DNA from: Priapulus caudatus
Taxonomy: Eukaryota > Priapulida > Priapulimorpha > Priapulimorphida > Priapulidae
Assembly: GCF_000485595.1 (NCBI RefSeq)
Contig: NW_014577064.1
Coordinates: forward strand, 370,479-421,201
Direction: 5' to 3'
DNA: 50,723 nucleotides
Under the pieces are notes generated by a model that saw nothing but the letters and a program-made list of their open reading frames with translations, had not been told where the DNA came from and made no database searches. The number at the start of each line of letters is the position of its first letter. Position 1 is the first letter of the stretch. Position numbers and translations under genes: made by a program. Shown piece after piece: positions 11,401-24,181 of the stretch.

Positions 11401-11521
11401 AAGGCCTACCCAAGTGGGAACTCTAAATGAGATCGCGCCGCTCGCGCGGCTGACCGCAACTCGGTCCTTGTTACCGAAGCATAGCCGAGTAAGTAAATAA
11501 GTTTAGTGTAGCTAACGAGAT

Positions 11522-11776
11522 ATGAGTTGTCGAGATAACTGTCGTTCAAAATCTTTGGTAAAATTGCCGACAGAGTGTTGGCGTACCATTCTGGTAATAA
11601 TAGTGGAAGGCATGCATTCCCTAAGATCTGATGAACGCGGTTTAAGGCAGTGGAGAAAAAGCAGTAAGACGAGGAGAAATGTAAGCGGCTATAGTACTAG
11701 AGCTAGTTCGGAACACTTCGATGATGATGATTATATGCCGGGACTTACTAACACACAGGTAATTATGTTTCTCTAA
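11522..11776 (+). CDS. Unidentified open frame, possibly an exon
   Basis: An 84-codon frame from an ATG, of unbiased composition, with a basic stretch (LRQWRKSSKTRR) and an acidic patch (EHFDDDDYMPG) towards its end. A possible splice donor, CAG|GTAATT, lies at about 11757-11764, before the stop. I do not recognise the protein. It could be part of a multi-exon gene or DNA transposon with the frames near 13216-14216, or chance. Unlike most frames here it does not overlap a repeat. Confidence 0.22.
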   Translation: MSCRDNCRSKSLVKLPTECWRTILVIIVEGMHSLRSDERGLRQWRKSSKTRRNVSGYSTRASSEHFDDDDYMPGLTNTQVIMFL

Positions 11777-13215
11777 TTACTAATTACAAGCTCATGGGTA
11801 TACTACTAAGTCAAGCTATTGTATGACTATGCGACTAATAACTATGCCTGCTGCCGGTAGACGTGGCGGATGATGTGTGTTGCCGTGACTCGTTTCTAAC
11901 CTTGTCATTCTTTCAATATGAATGATCTTTGTTGAATGAACTGTATTAGTGACAGCGGGGCGGTTTTATTGTTAGATCACGTATTGTACTTGATTTACAA
12001 TATCAACAGCAAGTAGCTAGCAATCAAATATTAGATTTGCCAAATAAATCGCCATATGATTATGACAAGTGACAATAATAAATACTGATACAGTATATAG
12101 GCCTACTGACTACAGTTACTGTAATCTGACAATTGATATGACTGTATACAGAGGGGGACCGGGGGGGGGTACATCTCACTTTAATTCCCAGCAAAAAACA
12201 GCCTTCCCAGTTCCCAGTTTAAAATAGAAAATCCAATTCCCAGTTCCCAGGATATATAATGTAGACTTGTTCAGGAAATTCAGTAGTTTAGGTTTCCACA
12301 CTACTAAATACTAATTACATAACTATTACACTTATCTGGGGTCTACATAAAGTCTTCACGAATGTTTACAAGAGGTTGAGTTGGATAATAAACACAGTAT
12401 TTCTTCATAAATATTTTTCCGAAATGAAATATGTGTTGCATGTTGTAGTTGAACAGTTCTCCAGAAACTCAGGTAACGGGTTTTTTATTGTACTATTTTG
12501 TATTTGAGTTCACCAGTTTTTGGGATTTTATGTTTAACCCAATACAGAGGTGGCCATGCTCCATTTCGCTGTCGACATTCATTTGCAATCCAATTTGAAA
12601 ACAGTAGGAGAGAGCCGCATATTGTTTTCTTACTAATGGTAATATATTGATCTCACCTCTATTATTATATATCTCTCTCTATAAATTTATTTGGGGTTCG
12701 CTCAAAATACCCATTCATTTTTTGTAGGTCCTTAATTCAGACATTTCATGCGAACGAGGCGCATCAGGAACACGCCTCAAGATGACAGATGTCGAGTACC
12801 TCATACAAGCCGGCAGCGTCGGTACTCAATATGATGCCTAGACCTGTAAGTACAGAATAACTAGAGAAATCGCATGACCACCTTCAGGAACACTTGCATC
12901 AACTAGCCGGCCGCGCGCCGCGCCCCGCCAGTAAGTGATTCACTTGGGCAGCGTCACATTTTTGTGTCTTTTGAATTGAACGAATGAACCAATGCTACAC
13001 TCGTACTCTTGCAAAGATAACTTAAATGTTAGGAAAGTAGCTCCTGTTTTCTCCTTGTCAGTGGTTACCATTTGTTTAGACATCTGTGATTGGTTTATTA
13101 TTGATATAACAAGCATATATGCCTCTCTAACTCCAAGTAATTTCATTTTAACTGGCCACTCAATGTTGAAACAGAATTCATATGCGCACTCATTACAAAT
13201 GTTCACTCTTTACAG
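11777..13215. other. Mostly non-coding; possible small exon near 12790-12847
   Basis: AT-rich DNA with a G run near 12165 and repeated CCCAGTTCCCAG words at 12207-12251. A short plus-strand frame (MSSTSYKPAASVLNMMPRP) ends at a consensus donor CCT|GTAAGT at 12847-12848, but no partner exon was established. A minus-strand frame at 12940-13206 is also open and equally unassigned. Confidence 0.3.
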
Positions 13216-13342
13216 GCATCGCCATGCTGGTTCTATGCTCTCATCGGCAGCTATTCCCGCACCAGCTAAATCCTTGTGCATGATCTATGACCATATGTAC
13301 CTAAAGCAAGATCGTATGTCCAAGTTCTTTTCAGAAGAAAAG
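13216..13342 (+). CDS. Possible exon of unknown gene
   Basis: A 127-bp interval is bounded by an acceptor (TTTACAG) and a donor (AAG|GTAATT) and is open in the frame containing MIYDHMYLKQDRMSKFFSEEK-type sequence (the KFFSEEK end abuts the donor). Composition is protein-like and free of repeats. I cannot assign a family. It may belong with the frames at 11522, 13820 and 14112, but no continuous spliced frame could be built, so the call is weak. Confidence 0.22.
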
Positions 13343-13819
13343 GTAATTTATACGATTACGAATCGTTGATGTGTTTGATGTTTAATTTTAAACTAACAAG
13401 TTTTAGTTAATGTGTCTAGCTTTTTTTTTTTTTTTTTTTGGGTATTTTTTTATCTAATAGTTACTTGATACAGACTTTTTTGAGAACACAGATTGGCTTA
13501 TTGCACTACTTAGCTGCTATTAGGATAGAATGTAAAATCTAAAGGCGATCTAATCAGCTGCACTTGCGACCGAAATTCTAAAGATCTTTAAAAAATATCT
13601 AATTCCAGAGTATACATCCATTCATAATTGTTAATGTGCTTCCTTTGAGTTTTCTTAGCAAACAGCAACATTACATGAGGTCACACCAATCGAAGTGGGA
13701 CTAGGGGTCGCAGAGTGCAATACAAGTGGAGGGAAAGGAGAAGAGAGATAACAGCATGAACTCGCACTATCGCCCAATCGAACTGAGAGGAGGACTAAGT
13801 TAAAGTTATAATCCAGCTA

Positions 13820-13954
13820 ATGTCAACATTAGCAGAATTTAACGGCAAGGCAATTACTCATGTGTTAAAAGAATATGAGTCATTAATTTTGAAAAATAAA
13901 GTTAAAAAGTATAAGGAAGACATAGAAAATACGAAGAGGTCAGTCAGTGTTTAG
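13820..13954 (+). CDS. Small open frame, possible exon, unknown
   Basis: A 44-residue frame, start MSTLAEFNGKAITHVLKEY and continuing as a lysine-rich probable helix (KNKVKKYKED), ends TAG. A possible donor GAG|GTCAGT lies inside it at about 13938, so the coding part could stop there. The amphipathic, charged composition looks coding, but nothing identifies it. Confidence 0.22.
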   Translation: MSTLAEFNGKAITHVLKEYESLILKNKVKKYKEDIENTKRSVSV

Positions 13955-14111
13955 CAACTGAGTGCGGGCTTATTTGTTAGAAAGAAATCCTGTGGCTTTG
14001 CCCACTCCCTGATCGTTGTTGTTATGCAATCTAACGTTGTCGAAGTTCAAGTGCCTATGTTGCCAAAGTTAGTCTAAATTTCTAAAATACTGTACGATAT
14101 TTTAACGACTG

Positions 14112-14216
14112 ATGAAAGCGGTAAATCTAGCCTTGCAAGAGAAAGATGAATTGACTTTTATCCAAGCGCAGGACAAACTATATGGCAGTAGTGATGGATC
14201 AGAATGTGATTTGTAA
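14112..14216 (+). CDS. Small open frame, possible terminal exon, unknown
   Basis: A 34-residue frame from ATG to TAA reads LTFIQAQDKLYGSSDGSECDL at its end (20 or so residues, acidic C terminus). Just upstream an overlapping frame reads ILTTDESGKSSLARER before a stop, as if one coding stretch were split by a single-base error. This is compatible with the last exon of a decayed or mis-sequenced gene. No family recognised. Confidence 0.2.
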   Translation: MKAVNLALQEKDELTFIQAQDKLYGSSDGSECDL

Positions 14217-15359
14217 TCTATACATCGTCAGACATTAAAATTATAAAGGTTAGACGCGCTGGATCCGAATTTATTATAGTCTATGGTTGATTGTTGATGA
14301 CCTGTTCATGAAGACTTACCACAAATGGGGCCATTATTAAACAAAATACATTCTATGAAAAATTATATTTCGATTATGCGTTTTTTAGTGCCTGAAATTG
14401 TGCAAATATAGAGGTGCATAACTACCTGCACCATCTTGTATCATATTCCTGAATCCAGTCGGTGATGCTGTTGTTTTATACACACCTATTAATATTCAAT
14501 AACTAGTCTGCAAGCAGCTCATCAGTACGTATTTGTTACAACATCTATATATCTACTCAAATCCTTGTACTGTGTTTGTCAAATAGCAGAATAACATATA
14601 ATTATGAAACTTAAGGAAATTGAGTTTCTGGTTACATATAATTTAAATTGTTTTGGCATATTGATCAACTAGACATCGTGGGAATAATCCGCACACAATC
14701 TTGCATGCACTACGCATTCACTACGTCAGCAAATGAATCTAGTACATTCACACTTACTTTGGACAACACTAAAAATCAGGCAACTAATGACTGGAGCGAT
14801 ATTATTCAGACATAAATAATATGCAATAAAATACTTTTCTTGTGATTTTATCTATAGCCAACTTTATCTATCTTGTTCATTGGTAGCAATGCATGTTTCT
14901 ACAATTCGCAAAAGGTAGCAGCAAGCGTTGTTATCCTCACTAGCAAGTGCTATCTCAAGGTTTGTGTTAACCGATGGCTGCTAAAATTTTTATCGTTCCT
15001 TGTACTAGATCCAAAAATATTAATCTTTCACTCTTCGGCACTCGTTTAGCTGGGCAACGCTTTCTGTGATTTTAAAATTGTGGATATAGTATCGACGGGG
15101 TTCTTATTTTTGAAGAATTGTGGAATGTTAAGTTGAACACGGTTGTGCTGAAACAAATAGGTCTTGGTATGTTGAACCTATCCCCCATTATGCTGTCTCC
15201 AGGTCGCACATCTGCGGCATGCCGCTCCTCTCTATTATCTGACGTACTGCCAGCTGGCACTGCAACCTAAATTGACTAGGTTTCACTTATTCACCTCAAT
15301 GGTTGCAATTCACTTTTTGATCGTCACAGCTGTGAATTCAACGTTGAATATTCAACGGT
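14217..15359. other. No gene recognised
   Basis: AT-rich sequence up to the N gap, with stops in all frames apart from short unassigned ones. Confidence 0.5.
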
Positions 15360-15384
15360 NNNNNNNNNNNNNNNNNNNNNNNNN
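15360..15384. other. Assembly gap, 25 N
   Basis: A run of 25 N. Sequence quality and composition change here: left is unique AT-rich DNA, right is ragged GT-rich DNA. Confidence 1.
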
Positions 15385-15640
15385 GTGGTGCTGTGTGTGT
15401 CGTTGCGTGTGTGTGATGTGTCTTCGCAGCGTGATGTGCGTGTGGGGTCGTGTGTGTGTGTGTGCCCGTGTGGGGGGGTGCTGTGTTGTCGGTGTGCTGG
15501 CCCTTGTGTGTGTTTGTGCGTATCGGGTGCCGCGCCGCCGGGTGGTCGTGTGTATGTGTTGTGTGTGTGTTGTGTGTGTGCGTTGGTGTGTATGTGTTGG
15601 TGTGCCTCCGGGGTGCGTGGCTCGGCCCATGGTCCCATAT
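15385..15640. repeat. GT-rich degraded microsatellite
   Basis: Irregular TG/TGTGCG sequence with frequent single-base interruptions. All open frames are repeat translations. Confidence 0.9.
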
Positions 15641-16039
15641 GAGCATGTCACAAGTTGAATACTTTCCATCAGGGCAGCAATCTTTTTTTTGAAGTCTGCA
15701 ATGCCTGTTCCAGTGTACGTCGGTGTTTCGTTGACAGCGACGCTGTCAACAGCGCGTCCGATCATCAGCACGATAATACGTACATCGTCCGCCACAGAGT
15801 GCAAAACATTGCGATTGACATAAAGCGATTCACAACCCAAGCAAATAATTACCGAGGTGTGGTCTGCTGCATCACGTGGAAGACATCGCGAAGCACGTAA
15901 TATTACGTGCTACGCAGCCAGAGTGGTTTAAATCTCGCAGTGTTCGTGCTCCGTGACCTACCAGGCCCATTCAGATCTATCTTATTTCTAAACTTTGGAG
16001 TCTGTATCCAACAAAACCTGATGTGTGTTCCTACGTAGC
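15641..16039. other. No gene recognised
   Basis: Unique stretch between two GT-rich tracts. A short palindrome, CACGTAATATTACGTG (15894-15909), is its only notable structure. Confidence 0.5.
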
Positions 16040-16435
16040 GATGTTCGTGTAAACATTTGTGTGTGGTGCGCGTGCTGTGCGTGCGTGCGTGCGTGGCGTG
16101 CGTGCATGCGTGCGTGCGTCGTGTCTGTATTTCACTGTGGTGACTTGCCAACACAAAATCAATTGGGTGTGTGTGTGCCGGGTGTTGTAGGTGTGTGTTG
16201 GGTGGGTGTGTGTGCGTGTGTGTCTGTGTGCTGCGGTGCGGTGTGCCGTCTGCGTATGTACGTGTGTGTGTGTGTTGTGTGTGTGTGTTTGAACTGTCGA
16301 AATGTGTGTTTGTGTATGTGATGTGTGCGCGCGGGGAGAACTGTGTGTGCTGTGTGTGGGTCGATCTGTACTGCTGCTGTGTGTGTGTCTTGTTGGTCTG
16401 TGTAGAGGGATTAATGTTGGTGTGTGACGTGTGAG
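16040..16435. repeat. GT-rich degraded microsatellite
   Basis: TGCG units followed by TG-rich sequence with irregular interruptions. The minus-strand Thr/His frame across it is spurious. Confidence 0.9.
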
Positions 16436-16944
16436 GATGGTTGTACATGCGATTTGTTGTATTGTGACATTCTAAATGTGCCTGATAGTGAATAGAATAG
16501 GCTGATGTGCGATAGACGCAAGCATTGAAGACTCCATTAACACCTTACATCATAAAGTTAGCGGTGTAGGCCTGTGGTAACACATGATCACAGTTACTAG
16601 CCCGACCCGTAAGCGGGGTTTTGTCGTTAGTGTCGTGCGTCCAAGCTCTGTGTTTGGTCAGATATGTGTGTCGGGTAGGCCTTGCCTTGTGTAGACGTGT
16701 AGAACTAGAACTCTATTTCGTGTTATCTATCTACTTGCGCTTTAGTACGTGAGATGTGTTGTTGTGTCCAGTTGTAGGCGTCCCTAGGAGTCATGCAGTA
16801 TGTGATGTGCTCGTTATGATGCATTCGTGCATGCGATACGAGTTTACAGTGCCATTATATAGTAGTAGTACAGGTTGTTACGTTAGGGGAGGGTGTATAT
16901 AGAGTAGTACTATATATAGTAGTACATAGTAGGTAGTATATATA
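16436..16944. other. No gene recognised
   Basis: Unique DNA ending in TAGTAGTA and TATATA stretches (16858-16944), which are the insertion context of the foldback element at 16945. Confidence 0.5.
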
Positions 16945-17030
16945 TCGAAGAGTCCATAATAGAAAATAATCTATTAGATAAAATAAATAAAATAGAAATT
17001 AAACAAGTATTCTATTATCGGACTCTTCGA
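16945..17030. mobile_element. Foldback/MITE-like element, family 2
   Basis: An 86-bp element with terminal inverted repeats of about 20 bp: TCGAAGAGTCCATAATAGAA on the left and its reverse complement (one extra base) on the right. It sits at the end of a TA-rich tract. The inner word GAGTCCATAATAGA also forms the arms of the hairpin at 39735-39786, so the two are probably related. Confidence 0.7.
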
Positions 17031-17089
17031 CCTTCCTATAGTTCGCACTACTATATCTCCGCTTTTTATCGCTGCCCCCCGCCATCGTC

Positions 17090-17400
17090 GTGACGCGTGT
17101 TGCTGTGTGCGTGGTGTCCGTGTTCGTCCGTGTGCTGATGTTGCTCGGTGTGCCTGCCTGTGTGTGTCCGTGTGCGCGCATCGCTGTGTTGCTGTCGCCC
17201 TCCCCTGTGCCCCTTGTACGCCGTTCCTTGTGCTGGCCGTGTGGCGCGGCGCGTCGTCGTGGTCCGCTGCCGCGCGCGCGCGTGTGTGCCTCTGTGTACG
17301 TGGCCGTGCCCGTGCGCGCGTCCTGCTGGGTGGCCCCCCTGCGTGTGTGCTCGGCGCCTGCCGCGTGTGGTGTGGCTTCCGAAAACTGCCCGCACCTCTG
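17090..17400. repeat. GC/GT-rich degraded repeat
   Basis: TGTGCGTG-type sequence mixed with CGCGCG and CCCC words. Ragged, with no reliable frame. The three open frames here are repeat products. Confidence 0.75.
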
Positions 17401-17581
17401 AAGTTCTGCCCGTTGTTAAGTTCCTTCTTCTCGTCCCGCCCCGCCACACGCGATCCACTAGCTTCACATGACACCATTTGGTTACCTCCCTCAAAAATTG
17501 AAATTCTTTAATTAAAATTAAATATCTTAATCTAAATTCAACTTTCTTAGATTACCACTTACAATTAATTTTCTAAAAAAT

Positions 17582-17800
17582 CTGTGGTGTGCGACTGTGT
17601 GATTCGTCAGTGTGTGGTCGTGCCTGTGTGTTACGCCCTGTGTCTTTCGTCGTGCCCTCTATGCCGGCCGGAGATCCAAAGAAACGTGTGTGTGTGTGTG
17701 TAGTGTGTGTGTGCGTGTCGTGCGTGCGACTCGTGTGCGTGCTGGTGCGACGTGCGTGTGTGTGATGTGGTGTGTTGTGTGCGTGCGTCGCATGCCGTGC
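17582..17800. repeat. GT-rich degraded microsatellite
   Basis: TGTGTG and GTGCGTGCG tracts with interruptions. Confidence 0.85.
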
Positions 17801-18109
17801 GTGTCTTTCACGTCTACCCGAGCGATATTTCAGCTATCGCTCCACTAATGGAGACCCTTTCTTCACGAGCTTTCTAAAGAAGAGGCTTGCCGATGGTTAG
17901 GTAACGTAAAAAAGACGAACGTTTTCATTGTTGTTCCTTCCCAATTTCGAGCTTAATGATGTGCAATCTGATCTAATTAATGTACCGCGAGTTATGCACT
18001 GAATAAAATCTTTTCATAATAACTTTGCAGGTCAGATTTAATTTTCGCAAAAAGTTCACTAAGCGCAACAGCTAGTGATGACCCGCCATCATACTCGGTA
18101 CGCGCATAT

Positions 18110-18167
18110 GATATATAACTATATATATATATAATATATACATATATATATATATATTGTGATATTG

Positions 18168-18200
<33 letters not shown>

Positions 18201-18340
18201 GTGTGATTCGTGTGTGTGTGGGGTGTGTGTCTGTGGTGTGTCGATGTGTAGTTATTGGTGGTGTGGGGTGTGTGTGTGTGTGTGTGCGTGCGTGCGTCCG
18301 TGCGTGGTTGCGTGCGTGCGTGCGTGTTGTTGTGTGCACA
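18110..18340. repeat. (TA)n and (TG)n microsatellites
   Basis: TATATA at about 18110-18160 passes into TG dinucleotides and TGCG units to 18340. Reversed, this matches the (CA)n tract downstream of exon B at 29905-29968. Confidence 0.93.
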
Positions 18341-18552
18341 CGGCACGGCGTAGATTATCTTCGCTGAGGTGTATTTTAATATGGATGATAGACGGCAGCT
18401 TGAAATTTTGGCCCTTGCTCTTGATTTAATTAAACACCGTCCATGCGATACTGAGCTTCTGGTACCTGCGCCAAACATTCACGCAAACATAGAACCACGA
18501 AGAGCAGCAAAAAACCAAAGAAATCAGATTAAATGGATTTTTTACAACTTAC

Positions 18553-18631
18553 AGTAATCCTGTAATACTGCACCACCGATGTGAAGCGCCTCGGCTGCAC
18601 TCTTTATGAAAGCATATTCCTTTGGAGATAC
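18553..18631 (-). pseudogene. LGR4/5/6-like: Frame-broken copy of LGR exon B
   Basis: On the minus strand the acceptor TTTGCAG (just above 18631) and the donor CT|GTAAGT (below 18553) are kept, and the interval aligns to exon B (29635-29706) along its length. It is 79 nt instead of 72, with several extra bases (for example in the GCTTCATA and CACACAGTG words) that destroy the LRR frame. The retained splice sites and clustered insertions look like base-calling errors in an allele at least as much as true decay. Confidence 0.75.
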
Positions 18632-21600
18632 CTGCAAAGAACATACCATTTATTAGTAACCTCTGTCGTATAAATAGTAACTGAAAAAGTTGCAGGGGTT
18701 TGTTAAAAACTACTACCGAAATATGAATTACTTTAAATTCATGTATGGCCAAATTGTCTATTTCATGATGGTTTTTGCTATTGAAAATACTGCAGCGCAA
18801 ACGAGCGCGCGCACGTATGCACGCTTACAGATGAGGAGACGGCATACTCCAACGTACACGCCAGTGTGCGCTCGCTCCGCAACGCACACGCACGCACACG
18901 CAACGCTTCTCACGCACACGCGCCACACGCTACATGTTACGCACACGCACACGCACACGCACACGCACGCAATCGCGCCACACGACATGTATAACACGCG
19001 ACACGCACATCGACCACGCACACCGCACCACGCACACGACACACGGCACACGCAGCCGCAAATCGCGCCACCACGCACGATAGCTACACGCCGCCCACAA
19101 CGCAACGCACACGCACACACCCACCCGCATTGCAGCACACACATCCTCGCTGGCGCACGGACCACCCCGCACTTACACCATGCATACGCTTTCCGAGATT
19201 ACAAGACCTGACATTTGTTCACATGGCTCATACATTTGTTATGATATAATAGCCATATGGTTGCTACTTAAATTATTAATTTATTATTATTCATTATCTA
19301 TCTTTATTTTATTATTTATTATTTGTTTATTTATTATTTGCTGTATGCGTTGTCTTATTATGGTGTGAGATGGTGCGTCACTCTGTCTCCGCAACCAACA
19401 CGCAGCATCGCTCCCATTCACGTGTAACTGATAGCACGGTGCCAATTAAAACATCTAATTTATTAATCTTGTTTTTCGAATGAATCCACTTTCTGGTTCA
19501 GAAGTTCAAACACATGTCTTTAATAACGTCACGAAAAAACTCACATGCGAACCGAGCAGCATGCGCAGGGAAGTTTATGGACATGATTACGTGATCGCAC
19601 AAATGGCTGATGCCGAAAATCTAACGTAAATGCTTCCCCATTGAGCAAAAAAACGATGCGGGTGACATTTCTTGAGCTACATCACCGTATGCCCCTGCGG
19701 ATTCAAAACTCTCGAGCATTCCGTGCTGCGAATGCATCATTACGTAAACATAGTCTCAGACTTGCAGCTGTAAGGCCTATGTGGTAATTGAGATCGTAAG
19801 CGTAAAAAGAGTAATGCAAAGATATAAAACGGTATAGAATTGAACATTATAAAGGCGGTGTCTCAGCTGATTACATATCGGGCGTCTTGCACTAGTAAGT
19901 CAGTGAATTATAGTTTATAATTAATTTCTTGATACAATAGTATTCTTGCAATATTACGTGTTAGCAGTCGTTCGAACAAAGCTGAATGGAGTTGCTCGAC
20001 TTCGTTCTTTATGCTAGCAAGTCTATTACTCGAATGTATCATTACAGTCACCGCACCATTATACGAGCACGAAAATACAACAACTTTTTCCAGGGTACAA
20101 TCTTAACACGGAGAGAATTTGCAATGGGAGGCAATGACGATAGCTGATAAACCCGCTCGCTTGCAGACATTGGCGTGGGTGCGTGCAAGAAGATCCAGAC
20201 ACGCAGTAACAGAGAGTGATGGCCATGCCACATGTAAGAGGCTGTAGCCGACCGGCAGGGGTTCGGGCACGAGTGTTCCAGCAGAACACCGGCAAAAGTG
20301 ATAGATCTAATAGACACGAAGAATGGCTATCACAAAGCGCCTGCCCTTCAGCGTGGTGTACAGCTTCATGTGTAGTTTCCGTTAGAATGAGGGAATCCGA
20401 GCGTTACGCGAACTTACATTGACAACGAACAATCGCTCGAATTCAGCACGTTTGCACATCCACTATGTGGCGAGCAATCATCCCACATTCATGAAATGCC
20501 AGGCTCGAGGTCAACATCAAGCTCAGGTGTACGCGAGATATCTTGCGTCTTTATTTATAGTCCGCTAGCTCGGAGAGAAACGCCGAATTTTCGTGTTGTT
20601 TATTAATGAAGGACGCGGTTACAACATTCTAAGTACTGAATAAGCACGCTCCTCGATTGGGAATGATGTTAGGATACAGCGACCTACAGAGAAAGTGGAG
20701 ATTGTTCCAATCTCCACTAGGGCGACCATGCCGACGCAGTTTGATCGACACGCGCAACCGAACCACTTACGAACAGAATCTTCTCGATCACGAATAAAAG
20801 GGACGTGACGCACACGGCAACATACCAAGCGTATTACTTTAGAAAAGGTTGGGAAATGTTAGGTGACATGAAGTACCGGCGCGACTAGCTAGACAAAATT
20901 CATCGCTTCAGACGCAATTTTGCACAATGTGTATTGATTCCCGTGGGCTAGAAGAATAGATAGTGACAATAGGGTATGCATAGCGTTAAGCACCACACCC
21001 AGCGTTCTTGTGCTACAACCGGAGGGTATGCGAATTACTGCCACGACGCAAACGTTATGCGTAATCCGTGCTGCGGTGTTTTATCTGAGGAGCTCGCATT
21101 TGCGTCTTCCGCGAGAATGGAAATGCATTTCATTTCAGCGGAATCGCTTGCCTTTCAGCTAAGTTGCTGCCAGCAGTTAGGAAGGCCAGACAGCTATAAT
21201 GAGTCTGCATGGTGGGCGGCGGGATGTCGGGGAAACCCCCACTGCGACTCGATGTGAAATCTTGAGATAAGATTTTGCAGGCACACCTTCTTTCGGGCCT
21301 GTCTCTTTCTTTAAGGCGGGTAAGATCGACGAACAGCGCATTGTCTCCTAGGTGGTTAAGTGTGGCACGGGTAGCTGATTGGGACGGCCGCGTCCGGACC
21401 GCCGCGCTTTTGTTCATGGTACTTCAATATTAGGCGCAAGGAATGCTGTGCCGACAAAGATCTTTTGAAGAACGAATGCAGATAATGCACGTATACTCGC
21501 GGCATGCCCCTCTTCTTTTAAGGAGTATAAGTTGCACGAAAAACCTTGGTGTGGGTGGCTAAGCGACGAGCGACCCGTGCGCCATTCAGCCCACTGCCAC

Positions 21601-23499
21601 GTCCTCAGAATAGGCGCAGCGCGAACAACGAGCGGATTCTGTCGGTTTCAAGTGCACACATAGTGGAGAGCGGATTTTACGAAGTACATATCCTTAGGGG
21701 CATGGCGCCGGCTCTTTTTAGACGGCGGTATGTTGGCGAACGTTGTGTTTCTTAGCTAACGCGGATTATGCAACGCCTTGTGCCATTTCTCAGCGTACGT
21801 TTTTCATGGCATTCTCAGGAGGGGGTGACCGAAGAGAAACCTCCGGCGTCGGGAGGCGGTGCCGAAAGCTGCTTAATTTGTAGCGCGTGAAAGGGTCGAC
21901 CGAAAGACCCTTGTCTCGGTGGCTGAGGCGTGCGAGCGACCTGAGCGGCGGGATTCCGTGTTTACGATGTCTCGTTAAATCGGCGGTGTCGAGTCTGTTA
22001 CGGATGTTAAGATTTAAAATCGGTGGTGTCGAGTAGATGGTCAGCGAGCGACTGCATCTTTCACGCAGCGCTCGGATGCGCCGTCTGCTACACATCACAC
22101 CGTACATGCTTCGAATCAGCGTAAGCGCACCGAGCTCCCAGTCAGTACGCTGTTAAACACGTTCTATTCCTCGTGTTATCGTCGGCCGCGATGTGCAAGG
22201 AAACACGCTATATGTCAGGCGCAGCTCGGGCGTGACCGATTCCATCTTTCGCGTTACTTCCACTCAGACGAAACGATTGACTTCGTTGTCCTAGATTACT
22301 GATTCGGTTCGAGAACGTTATGTAAGTCATGTGGAGTGGGTCACCGAGATACGGAAAAAGCGTATTGTGAATTTCAGTAGCAGAGAGAGAGAGAGAAAGA
22401 AGGAGAGAGAGAGAGAGAGAGCGAGAGAGGGAGAGAGAGGAGAAGAGAGAGAGAGCGAGAGGAGGAGAGGGAGAGAAGAGAGAAAGAGAAGAGAGAGAGA
22501 GAGAGAGAAGAAGAGAGAGAAGCGAGACGAGGGCGAGAGAGAGAGAGAGAGAGAGAGTATTATTATATTATTATTATTATTATTATTATTATTATCTGAT
22601 TCCAAAGCCTGGGACACGGCATTGCCAGTGGGTTTTTTGTTGACGTGTTCAACCGGGACATAGAGATCAATCCGAATTTTTCGCGGATGTGTGCTGTTCA
22701 TGGTTTAGTGCGATTTTCTGCCAATTCTTGAGCAGTGTGATGGCCAGGGAGTTCTAAATTTCTTCTCAAATCCATTCTTTTAGAGCCAATGGCTCCACCA
22801 CCATGGCATTATTAATTATTTGTTCAAGTGTGGCGATCAGGATGGTGTCGCAGTGGATACAGCATGTAGCCGGTGCTTTGGTTGACTGTGTCCAACCTGG
22901 GGACAATTATATTTATTGTATTTGTTTTATTTATCTATTCATATTCATTTCATATTATTGTTGTTGTTATTATTTAATTTTAATTTTAATTTTATTTTAT
23001 TATTATTATTCTTTTTTTTTTTTTAATTCATGTATTCTTCTTTTATGTCGCGTTATTATATTTTCTAATATCAAGTACATTTTCATTGAATTACAGTTTT
23101 TAATTGATAAAAAATCTGATAGAAGAATTAATGTTAAAACTACTTATGCATAGATTTATTATGTATTAGATTTATACTGACGGTTAGTATTATTATCTAA
23201 TGCATATAATGCTAATTTTACAAAATTTTCACTTAAGAGAATCTGGTAGTATTAGAGTATGATATGAACGATGTTCTGTGTTGGTTCTCACCCTGAGTCT
23301 GTATAATTACTTCAAAGCCATGCACCTCATGCAGCACACACGTCAATATAGCCCAGCATTGTGGCATAGATATACAGCTTGTACTAAAACATCGAAGCGA
23401 AGTAATTATATTCAGCTGCTAATGACACGCTAATGAGCCTACGTCACGCGCGGGCCGAAAAATCGCACACATTTAGCAACGGAAAGTGGTGATTCACTG

Positions 23500-23850
23500 C
23501 ACCACGCGGAGGTATACACACGCACGCACAGATATTGCCACGATGCGCACGCCCGCACTATTCACGCATGCACGCCGCACGCACACGCTTGCACGGACGA
23601 GTTACACCACGCACGCCCACACGTGCGCCCACACGTGCGCACGACACGCCGCAACGCACGCTACAACGTACGCCCACACGTGCGCCCTGCACGCACGCCC
23701 ACACGCCCACTGCACACGTGCGCACCCACGCACGCACGCAGCACGCCCATCACGATGCGCAGCGCACGCCACGCACGCCGCTCACACGTGCGGCCTGCAC
23801 GCCCCACACGTGCGCCACGCACGCACGCTCACACTCACGCTTGCCAACAA
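23500..23850. repeat. CGCACGCC-rich minisatellite (inverted copy of 207-560)
   Basis: CACACGTGCGCCCACACG-type units, ragged. The three Thr/His/Ala frames over it are repeat translations. Confidence 0.9.
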
Positions 23851-23902
23851 TTGCCCAGAGACGCAGAATGCAGCGTAATCTAGAGCAGGCAACATACATT
23901 AG

Positions 23903-23947
23903 ATCAAAGAGCTAATAAATACCATAGGTCTTTATTAAGCTCTTGAT
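23903..23947 (-). mobile_element. Palindromic element family 1, inverted copy
   Basis: Arms ATCAAAGAGCTAATAAA and TTTATTAAGCTCTTGAT flank a short loop. Each arm has one extra base compared with 105-148. It abuts (TG)n at 23952, mirroring the CA tract at the window start. Confidence 0.7.
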
Positions 23948-23951
23948 AGGA

Positions 23952-24144
23952 TATGTGTGTGTGTGTGTGTGATAGTGTGTGTGTGTGTGTGTGTGGTGTG
24001 TGTGTGTGGTGTGTGTGTTGTATGAGTGTGTGTGTGTGTGTTTGTGTGTGCGGTTTGCGTGGCGCACGCGCGCGTAGATGTTGGTTCTATGAGCTGTGTT
24101 TCGTGAGGCAGATGTTTAATGTGTCCTAAGTTGTGCTATATGTG

Positions 24145-24181
<37 letters not shown>

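Larger units (their letters stand above)
18340..23960 (-). repeat. Large inverted copy of 1-4575 joined to 29005-29920
   Basis: Read on the minus strand from 23960 to 18340, this block matches in order: the palindrome (105-148), the GTGCG minisatellite, the LINE tail, the CT array, the 39-bp and 180-bp repeats, the 155-bp module, and then, without a break, the AAT/TG repeats and exon B of the receptor with flanking introns (29005-29920). Divergence by eye is about 10-15 per cent, much of it single-base indels. The block joins two segments that the plus strand separates by 24 kb. It is either a real inverted duplication or an inverted, poorly polished allele. Confidence 0.85.
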
